This document shows positions 51,426-61,200 of a stretch of 64,000 nt of DNA, piece by piece. The DNA lies in assembly GCF_000004075.3 (NCBI RefSeq), contig NC_026659.2, positions 31,849,683 through 31,913,682 on the forward strand, read 5' to 3'. The notes under the pieces are model-generated. The model did not search any database and had not been told where the DNA came from. It was given only the letters and a program-made list of their open reading frames with translations. The translations under genes and the position numbers were made by a program. The DNA comes from Cucumis sativus (taxonomy: Eukaryota > Streptophyta > Magnoliopsida > Cucurbitales > Cucurbitaceae). Positions within the stretch are counted from its first letter, which is position 1; each line of letters opens with the position of its first letter.

Positions 51426-54260
51426 ACTCTCGTAGCCTTTTATTGAAAAAGCATGAAAAATACAAGGGCATACAAAGCAAACTAGCCCAACAAAACACTC
51501 CACTAAAAGAAGGGGACCAACTAAGTAAAATGTTGCCAATGGAATAATTACAGAAGTTCTTCAGTGAAATCTAACCAGACCAAATCTCACCATGCATCCT
51601 CTCCCTACCCCAGAAAACCCAATCATTCCTCTCACCCAATGTCCCAAATAACAATGCAGACCCCAACAAGGCATAAGAAACCCCCTTTTGTCTCTAATGG
51701 GCAGATGGAAGAGGAACTTCTCGATCGTTGCTCTAACACTCTGCATTCTAGCAAAAGCTAACATCGAACTCTGGGAGGAAAGAGCTCCACACAGCCAGCG
51801 CATAATGGCAATCATAAAAAAGATGATCAAGATCTTCCTCCGCCTTCCAACAAAGCATGCAAAATACAAGCGACTTCGCGGGGGGGGGGGGGGGGGGGGG
51901 GGGGGATCCAATAACAATTAAACAATGACTAGGATTAGGCTTCCAAACACAAACATCCCTTCTCCCCTCTCTAAAATGCACCCCTCAAGCAAAGAAATAA
52001 GAGAGGCCACCTCTATCTATTGGTCAAATTATGACGAAACCCAAAAGAAAGACACAAGATTCTCATATCCAACCAAAAGATAGGAAACCATATAAATTTT
52101 AGAAAATAAATCATACAATTCCTGTTGTAGATTCTAAGATTACCAATCTCTAAACCCCTTGACTCACAAGGCACCCCACCATCTCCCAACTCACTAGATG
52201 GGAGTCGTAACCTTAGACCACCCCCACACGGAAAATCTTTCATGTACTTTTCAATGTTCTTACACACCGAACTAGGGGTCCAGAAAAGTGACAGGTAATA
52301 CACCGGGATTTCACTCAACATGGATCTTATCAAAGTTAATCTTCTAGCTTTGAGAAGAACCCTTTCTTCCACACTGCCAATCTCTTATTGATTTTCTCAC
52401 AAAAAGGATTCCAAAAGGACACAACTCTCGAATTACCCTCCAGAGAGGCCCCCAGATAATAAGAAAGGAAGGACCCAACCTTACAATCAAACACCTCCAT
52501 TAGTGCACTTGCTTCTATTGATTTTCAGCCCCGACATATCTACAAAGAAAGCAACCATATGATTGAGGATGAGGAAGAACTCCTCTTTTCCAAAGCAAAA
52601 TAACATTGTATCATCAACAAATTTAAGGTGCGACAAGGTAACTTCATCCCTGCCAATCTTAAAAGGATCAATGATATTTCCTTCCACACCTTTGCTTATA
52701 ATCTGACTTAAGACATCCACGAGTAAGAACAAAACCCCCGAAAGCTTGAATTGACCCTCTTGGAGATCCATTGATGAGAATGGAGTACTTCACTTTCCTA
52801 ACACACCCCCACATCCACTTCTCCATTTATATCTGAAACCTTTCTTCAACAACACTCTATTAAGAAAATCCCAAACCACATGGTCGTATGCTTTCTCAAA
52901 GTCAAGTTTCAACAAAACACCCTCCTAATTCTTCGACCTATACTCCTCACTAGCTTCATTAGCTACAAGAGCTTGATCCAAGATTTGCCTTCTCGTAAAA
53001 AAAGCACCCCGAACTTCAAAAATTGTTGACGAAAGCACCTTCCTTAATTGATCAGCAAGAGATTTAGCCAAAATCATATAAACACTAGTAATGAGACTGA
53101 TAGACCGAAACTCTTTCACCATGTTTGCGTTTTGCTTTTTATGAATCAACAGACGAAGGTTTCCACCATCGAGCTATTCAAAATCCCTCTTTCAAAGAAT
53201 TCCTTAAAAAAAACCCTCTAAATCCTCTTTTATAAGATTCCAATTCTCTAGAAAGAATGCCACATAGAACTCATCAACGCTAGGAGATTTGTTACCATCA
53301 CAACTGAAACAACCTTTTTAATCTCTTCTAAAGTAAACAGTACCACCAACTCCTTATCCTCCTTCGACGAGATGGGAAACCTGATAACTTCCTCTTTAAT
53401 CCTTTTCTCTTTCATAATCATCTCTCTAGAAACAGTGACCAAGGGGCCAATTCTATTCCTACCTTAACGACCACTCGTCACACAGTGGAAAAGCAAGGAA
53501 TTTCAATCTCCATACTTGACCCACACTGCCTTCACTTTTTCCTCCAACTCCACGTTTCCTTCCTAACCACCTCTACAAAAAGAACCTCATAGAAGTTCAT
53601 TTCCACCTTCATTGAATCATCCAAAGGCCCTCCAATTCCAAATCATCAAACCCATTAATCTTAGCAAATACCTCTTATTTCTGAATTGATGTCACCAAAG
53701 ACCTCTTTGTTCCACTTTCTTCACTTTCATTACAATGTCCTCAACTTACCCATAAATTTAAAACCCCCCAAATTCCCCTCCACAAACTCCTATCAACAAC
53801 TAGAAACCTAAGAATTAAACGAAGCGTGTTGCTACCACATATTCTCAAAACGACAGGGGACAAGGCCCCCAATATTGAAACTCCGACGTCAAAATGATAG
53901 GCTAACGATCCGAAGTGACTCTTGAACCTACCACCAAGGAACAATTGAATCCAGCCCGAAGATAACAAAACTCTATCTAACCTACTTCTTGCTCTCCCAT
54001 TGGCCCAGGCAAACAAACCGTTCAAAAGAGGAGGATTGATCCAATTCCCACCTTCAATTAACTCATTAAACATCCTCATTGAACAATTGCTTCTCCTTAG
54101 AGGAGCTCTCTCAGCTTGAGATGAAATGATATTAAAGTCCCCCACAATGCACCATTTTGAACCACAAAAACCAAAAAGATCCCCCAACTTGTTCAAGGCA
54201 ATTAGAAAGGTTAGTTGCATGTTAAATAAACCTCTACTTTTGTTCCCAATCACACAAAGA
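51426..54260 (-). mobile_element. LINE copy D, nearly full-length degenerate ORF2
   Basis: Right to left on the minus strand, the domains appear in correct order. The endonuclease is at 53741-54253 (KWCIVGDFNIISSQAERAPL, FAWANGRARSRLDRVLLSS). The reverse transcriptase is at 52925-53149 (EFRSISLITSVYMILAKSLA, EVRGAFFTRRQILDQAL) and 52487-52771 (HLKFVDDTMLF, the catalytic DD box). The thumb region is at 52013-52372, and zf-RVT is at 51748-51981 (CMLCWKAEEDLDHLFYDC). Frames are shifted between segments and stops occur, so the copy is inactive. A 26-base G run lies inside the C-terminal part. Confidence 0.88.
51880..51905. repeat. Poly-G tract of 26 bases
   Basis: Inside LINE copy D, just 5' (element sense) of CMLCWKAEED. 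The usual residues between the upstream segment and this motif are missing, so the tract sits at an internal deletion point. Confidence 0.95.
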
Positions 54261-57134
54261 TGATCGACTATCCAAAGATGAAGAGGAAGATTTCTAACTT
54301 CAATCCATCCCCCATAAAAAGGACATCATTGAGGATCTTCCATTTAGAGCATCGTTTTGAACTTCAAATTTTGAGTTAATGAACCTAAAGTCACCGAACC
54401 TTTGTTTTTAACGAGAAGGGATGTCATTGAAGCATTGTGACAAGTCAAGGCTTCGTTGGATGAAAGTATTATTCTAAGAAACAATAGCTTTTTTATTCTG
54501 AAACGAAATTACTTTTTTGAAGAATTGAAACGTAGAGGAATAAACATTTTCACATCAAACCTCTCATCATAATCAACACTTCAAACATTCAGCCACACAA
54601 TCTCAGTGACCATGGGCAGCTACAACCCTCTCTATTTCCCAAATCCCAACCCAGATGCAAGGAACCAAAAAATAAAGCCATAGGAAATGTTCTAAAAATA
54701 ACCCGACCAACTAGTTTATATACAAAAAAGCAGCAACCTAGTCTAATATTTTCAGAAGAAATATAGTGCATAAAAACAAGGAGAATGAGCTACAGCCAAA
54801 ATTAGCTAAATCCCTTCCCGAGTCCAACTCGATTTCCACATCCAAGAAAAAGCTGAGAGTGCGGCAGCCCAGCGCTAATTTCTCTGTTTTTTGTTGATGG
54901 ATTTAGAAATGAAAGAAATTAGACTGTTCTTGTTTTTTATTTCTTATTTTCAATGAACCTTTCCGTTAAAAACTTTGAAATCAAGTTCTCGTTTTATTTT
55001 TATTTTAAATTTTACAGAACAAAATTACAGAAATTACTATCGAACAAATTACACGTTTCTATTTATTATTCAATAGAAAAAGAAAGACCAAAAGCACAAG
55101 AGAAATTTACCAATTAAGAAGCACGAATATACGAAGAGGATGATTCCAGGGCGTCAGGCGTGAAGTCAACGAAGAAGCAAACAGCTGGCGGCAGCGAAGA
55201 AGGCCCGCAGTGGCGTCAGTGGCACGCCAGAGTGCCGGTCGGTCGTCGGAGAAAAGAAAATGAGAGGGAGAGACGAGCGAAGAAGACCCAGTGTGGGGGG
55301 AAATGAACGATGAAGACTAGGGTTTGGTTTTTATTTTTTGTTTTAGTTTGGGGCGTTGTGCGTTTTCTAACGAGAAATTGTAGGATAATACACGGGATGG
55401 TGGTTTTAAAAAATATCAAACTTCAATTTTTTTAAAACGAAAAACGGTGAAATTAACATACTACGTGACTATTACATGTTCAAGTGTTTCTATTTTCATT
55501 TTTTGTTTGGTAACGTTTTCTGTTTCCCGTTCTAAAAAAAATAGAAACGTTTTTCATTTTATAAGAAATTATTGGAAATAATTTTTTTTTTCTGTTTCCG
55601 TTTCTCAATTATTTTTATTAGTTTCTTTTTTCTTTTTTCTCAATTATTTCTATTGGTTTCATTTTTCTTTTTCTCAAATTCTTTTTATTGATTTACTTTT
55701 CATTTTTCTCAAATTCCTTTTATTGATTTTCTTTTCCTTTCTCTCACTTCTTTTTATCGGCTTTCTTCTCCTTTTTTCAATTTTTTTTTAATTTTTTTCA
55801 ATTTCATTTTCCTTTTCCATTTTCCTCTCATGATTTTCTTTTACTTCCTCTTATTTTCATCATCTTCTCCAAATAACCACCCTCCACCTAGTTTCCTTTT
55901 TCTTCCTTTTATCTCCATTATCTTTCCCAATAACCATCCTCTTCCTCTTCCTCTCATCGTCATCATTGTTTTCCTCTTCCTCTCTCATCGTCTTCCTCTT
56001 CAAGACGTCTTCCTATTTGCTAGAAATGGGTTTTCCTCTTCCTCTTTGCGTGAATTGTGTTTTCACTATGGGTTTTCGTAAAATTTGTGGGTTTTTGCCA
56101 GATTTATGTTTTAGCCGTGAATTTTTGTCTTCCTTTTTGTCGTGGGTTTCGGTCCTCCTCTTCGTCATGAGTTTTTGTCTTCCTCTTGCCAGCTCTGTCC
56201 TTCAAATCCCAATCTTCATCTCGACCACCATAAGATTACAAGAAGACATTCCAATCTAGGTTTGATAACTTTATTTTTTACGTTTAATGGAGGACATATA
56301 TATTTTTTTTATGTTTAATTGAATTAAATTTGAATAAAATAAAAAATAAATCTTAAAAAAATCAAGAAACAAGTAACAGTTATCAAAATTTTACAAACGT
56401 CCTAAAATCAAATAATATTTCGTTTTAGATTTTCACAAAATTTTAGAACGATTTTACGTTTTGTATATTTTCTCATATCTTAATTTCGTAAAACTTTAAG
56501 ATAAAAATACAATATTTTCAAATACATTTATACAATTTTTTAAAAAATATATCATTAATTCCATTAACTGTCACATTTTTTTTTTTAAATATTTAGTTTT
56601 TTCCTTATTAATATGACTTTAGGGTTCAAGGTTGAAAGTTAGAGGTGGAGGTTCGAGGTTTGGTCAAGAGTTCAGGGTTTAGAGATGGGGCTTGGGGTTT
56701 AGGGTTGTGTGTAAAACTTGCGTTTTGGAATAAAAGGGTTGAGGATAATAAACCTTAAATCCTAGGATCTAGGGTTTAGGGAAATGAGAAACATGAAATA
56801 TAAAATAGATAAACAAGAAACATACGACTAGAAACGAGAAACAAGAGACACGAAATAAGAAATAGTCAACATGCAACAAAAAACAGAAAACGAGAAACGA
56901 TAAACAAGAAATGAGAAACGTGAAAAAGGAATCTTGCACTTGAACCTTCGTAGAAATGAAGAACAAATTGAATAAATGAGAGGTTTAGGACTTAAGTTTT
57001 AGGACGGCCAACAAACATAGTAGGTTTGAACACAAAATGAGATGCAGAGGGAGAGGAGGAGAAACGACAAAGGATTATCAAATCATACATTAAATCATAT
57101 TATATTTATGAACTTCAAAATTTTAATTTTGGAA
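54261..57134. other. AT/pyrimidine-rich intergenic region
   Basis: 54.3-54.9 kb may still hold faint LINE 5' remains. 55.1-55.3 kb is briefly GC-richer, without a supported gene. From 55.8 to 56.3 kb the plus strand is CT-rich, giving frames full of Phe/Leu/Ser (55830-56259) without domain signal. 56.6-56.9 kb has 'GGGTTTAGGGTT' and 'AAACGAGAAACAAGAAA' low-complexity stretches. Confidence 0.45.
55590..55800. repeat. Degenerate tandem repeat of ~40-55 bp, T-rich
   Basis: Successive copies of a block of the form 'TTTTTCTCAAATTCTTTTTA' plus 'TTGATTT.CTTTTC' occur with substitutions. The strand is almost pure pyrimidine. Confidence 0.6.
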
Positions 57135-57393
57135 AATTACAATGGATGACTATTTTAGCAATAATAATTAAGGATATAGCAACATTTTAAAAAAATTGTA
57201 AATATAGCAAAACTATCGCTGATAGACTTTATATGATATATCAGCGATAGACCAATATTTGTAACATGGTCTATCAGTGATAGACTTATATCATTGATAG
57301 AATTTGACAAATTTTGCTATATTTGCACATTTTTTAAAATTGTGCTATATACTTAATTAATTTGAATTTAATTGCTAAATTTGCAACTATCCC
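57135..57393. repeat. Dispersed repeat with CTATCNNTGATAGAC palindromes, copy 1
   Basis: Shares its whole length with copy 2 at 57573-57850: 'ATGGATGAC', 'AATAATAATTAAGGATATA', 'ATATAGCAAAACTATCGCTG', then several palindromic TATCRNTGATAGA motifs, 'GACAAATTTTGCTATATTTG' and 'TTTAATTGCTAAATTT'. It is an AT-rich non-coding repeat of a kind I associate with cucurbit genomes. Confidence 0.85.
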
Positions 57394-57572
57394 TTTAATA
57401 TTTGGTACATGGATAAATACTATTTTGGACACTGAATTTTGGAAAAGTGGTGGATTTGATCCCTAATGTTTTAAAATGGTCAATTTGATCCGTAAGTTAA
57501 TAAGTGCAACGGGTCTCTATTCAATTAAGTGATGGATGAAGATTGGTTTGGTTTTTATTTTTATGTTTTGGG

Positions 57573-57850
57573 TAATTGTAATGGATGACCATTTGAGGAA
57601 TAATAATTAAGGATATAACAACATCTTAAAAAAATTGCAAATATAGCAAAACTATCGCTGATAGACTTGTATCACTGATAGACTCGTATGATCTATCGGT
57701 GATAGACCAATGTTTACAACATGATCTATTAGTGATAGACTCTATCATTGATAGATTTTGACAAATTTTGCTATATTTGCAATATTTTTAAAATGTTGCT
57801 ATATACATAATAATTTTGAATTTAATTGCTAAATTTTCAACTATCCCTTA
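57573..57850. repeat. Dispersed repeat with CTATCNNTGATAGAC palindromes, copy 2
   Basis: Direct-orientation copy of 57135-57393. It carries one extra palindromic block (TATCACTGATAGACTCGTAT) in the centre, so the internal palindromes vary in number. Confidence 0.85.
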
Positions 57851-58291
57851 TGTTTTTCTTTTAGTTTTGGGCTTGTGATTGTGGCTTTCTAAACATGCTT
57901 GAGATTCTAAAAGATGACTGGGTTTGATGAAAAGGCTGTAAAAAAGAATAACAAATTATAGGTTTTACTAGAGAAAATAGCAAAAATAGTTTCAAATTGT
58001 TAAAAGAGCAAAACATAAGAAATAGAAAAATATATAAATAAAACAATCCCTCAAATGTCCCTATCCAAACTGAAAAATACAAACTGTTTACCTAAAAACA
58101 TAAACTTCAATTACACTACAATTGAAATAACATATGCTACATAAAAAATTCCTCTAAAAAATATAAAGTTAGAAAACTTGCCATTATTATGAAGCTTCAC
58201 TTCATAATTGCAAAATTTAAAATCTCTACAGTGTGATCATTTTTTTCCTTGGAATTTGCTGCTTACTTACTTCTTCATTTGAAACCCTAAA
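57851..58291. other. AT-rich boundary before the satellite
   Basis: Unique-looking AT-rich sequence; the frame at 57861-58082 is low-complexity. The satellite starts abruptly at about 58292. Confidence 0.45.
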
Positions 58292-61200
58292 GATAAGTGT
58301 GGCAACCCATCTATATTGCACACTGTATGACACAGAAAAATAGACCAGGGCCTAGGGGTCGGGTAGGGCTCGTTCGTGGTGCACAACGGTAGTGCCAAAA
58401 ACGGTCCAAAAATGGCCAATGCCTTAGCCTACGAAAAATCGACCGATTTTTAACCATGTGAAAAAATTCCCGAAAATTCACATATAACTACTAGGTGGCC
58501 TCACTTTGAGTAATATTAAAGTTTTTTCCCACAAACCGCTCGGAGATGAACCAGACTCTGTTTTTACTTTTCTCCCAATACTTTTCTTCCAATGGTTTAG
58601 TTGTGTTTATTTGATCTTGTTGAACCTATTTGGACCGATGATCGCTCGCGGATAGGTGTGGAAACCCATCTATATTGCACCCAATATGACACTAAAAAAA
58701 AGCCTACGGCCTAGGGGTCGGGTAGGGCTCGTTCGTGGTGCACAACGGTTGCGCCAAAAACGATCCAAAAATGGCCAAGGCTTTAGCTTACGAAAAATCG
58801 GCCGATTTTTAACCATGTGAAAAACGTCCCGAAAATTCGCAGATAACTACTAGACGGCCTCACTTTGAGTAATATTAAAGTTTTTTCCCACAAAAACCGC
58901 TCAGAGATGCCCAGACTCAGTTTTTATTTTCGTCCCAATACTTTTCTTCCCATGGTTTAGTTGTGTTTCTTTGATCTTGTGCAACCTATTTAGACCGATG
59001 GTAGCCCGCGGATAGGTGTGGAAACCCAGCTATATTGCACCCAGTATGACACAGAAAAAATCCCAGGGCAAAAGGGTCGGGTGGGGCTCGTTCGGGGTGC
59101 ACAACGGTTGCCGCCAAAAACGGTCCAAAAATGGCCAAGGCTTTACCATACGAAAAATCGGCCGATTTTTAAGCATGCGGAGAAACGTCTCGAAAACTCA
59201 CAGATAACTACTAGGCGGCCTCACTTTGAGTAATATTAAAGTTTTTTCCCACAAAAACCGCTCAGAGATGCCGAGACTCAGTTTTTATTTTCGTCCCAAT
59301 ACTTTTCTTCCCATGGTTTTGTTGTGTTCCTTTGATCTTGTGCAACCTATTTAGACCGATGATAGCCCGCGGATAGGTGTGGAAACCCATCTATATTGCA
59401 CCCAGTATGACACAGAAAAAAATTCCCAGTGCATAGGGGTCGGGTGGGGCTCGTTCGGGTGCTGCACAACGGTTGCGCAAAAACGGTCCATAAATGGCCA
59501 AGGCTTTACCATACAAAAAATCGGCCGATTTTTAACCATGCGAGAAACGTCCCGAAAACTCACAGGTAACTACTAGGCGGACTCACTTTGAGTAATATTA
59601 AAGTTTTTTCCCACAAAAACCGCTCAGAGATGCCCAGACTCAGTTTTTATTTTCGTCCCAATACTTTTCTTCCATGGTTTAGTTGTGTTTCTTTGATCTT
59701 GTGCAACCTATTTAGACGATGATAGCCCGCGGATAGGTGTGGAAACCCATCATTATATTGCACCCAGTATGACACAGAAAAAAAATCCCAGGGCATAGTC
59801 GGGTGGGGCTCGTTCGGGGTGCACAACGGTGCGCCAAAAAACGGTCCAAAAATGGCAGAGCTTTACCATACGAAAAATCGGCCGATTTTTAAGCATGCGA
59901 GAAACGTCTCGAAAACTCACAGATAACTACTAGGCGGCCTCACTTTGAGTAATATTAAAGTTTTTTCCCACAAAAACAGCTCGGAGATGCCCAGACTCAG
60001 TTTTTATTTTCGTCCCAATACTTTTCTTCCATGGTTTGGTTGTGTTCCTTTGATCTTGTGCAACCTATTTAGACTGATGATAGCCCGCAGATAGGTGTGG
60101 AAACCCATCTATATTGCACCCAGTATGACACAGAAAAAAATCCCAGGCATAGGGGTCGGTGGGGCTCGTTCGGGTGCACAACGGTTGCCGCCAAAAACGG
60201 TCCATAAATGGCCAAGGCTTTACCATACGAAAAATCGGCCGATTTTTAACCATGCGAGAAACGTCCCGAAAACTCACAGATAACTACTAGGCGGCCTCAC
60301 TTTGAGTAATATTGAAGTTTTTTCCCACAAAAACAGCTCGGAGATGCCCAGACTCAGTTTTTATTTTCGTCCTAATACTTTTCTTCCCATGGTTTGGTTG
60401 TGTTCCTTAGATCTTGTGCAACCTATTTAGACCGATGATAGCCCGCGGATAGGTGTGGAAACCCATCTATATTGCACCCAGTATGACACAGAAAAAAAAT
60501 CCCAGGGCATAGGGGTCGGGTGGGGCTCGTTCGGGGTGCCAACGGTTGCGCCAAAAACGGTCAAAAAAATGGCCAAGACTTTACCATACGAAAAATCGGC
60601 CGATTTTTAACATGCGAGAAACGTCCCGAACTCACAGATAACTACTAGGCGGCCTCATTTGAGTAATATTGAAGTTTTTTCCCACAAAAACAGCTCGGAG
60701 ATGCCCAGACTCAGTTTTTATTTTCGTCCAGATACTTTTCTTCCCATGGTTTGGTTGTGTTCCTTTGATCTTGTGCAGCCTATTTAGACCAATGATAGCC
60801 CGCGGATAGGTGTGGAAACCCATCTATATTGCACCCAGTATGACACAGAAAAAAATCCCAGGGCATAGGGGTTCGGGTGGGGCTCGTTCGGGTGCACAAC
60901 GGTTGCGCCAAAAACGGTCCAAAAATGGCCAAGGCTTTACCATACGAAAATCGGCCGATTTTTAACCATGCGAGAAACGTCCCGAAAACTCACAGATAAC
61001 TACTAGGCGGCCTCACTTTGAGTAATATTGAAGTTTTTCCCACAAAAACAGCTCGGAGATGCCCGGACTCAGTTTTTATTTCCGTCCAAATACTTCTCTT
61101 CCCATGTTTGGTTGTGTTCCTTTGATCTTGTGCAACCTATTTATACGATGATAGCCCGCGGATAGGTGTGGAAAACCCATCTATATTGCACCCAGTATGA

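Noticed and set aside
55830..56259. Frames in the CT-rich stretch
   Set aside because: Pure pyrimidine bias yields Ser/Phe/Leu frames; nothing suggests coding.
56640..56790. 'GGGTTTAGGG' and 'AGGGTTCAAGG' stretches as degenerate telomere repeats
   Set aside because: Only a few irregular copies without tandem phase, so telomere origin is not supported.
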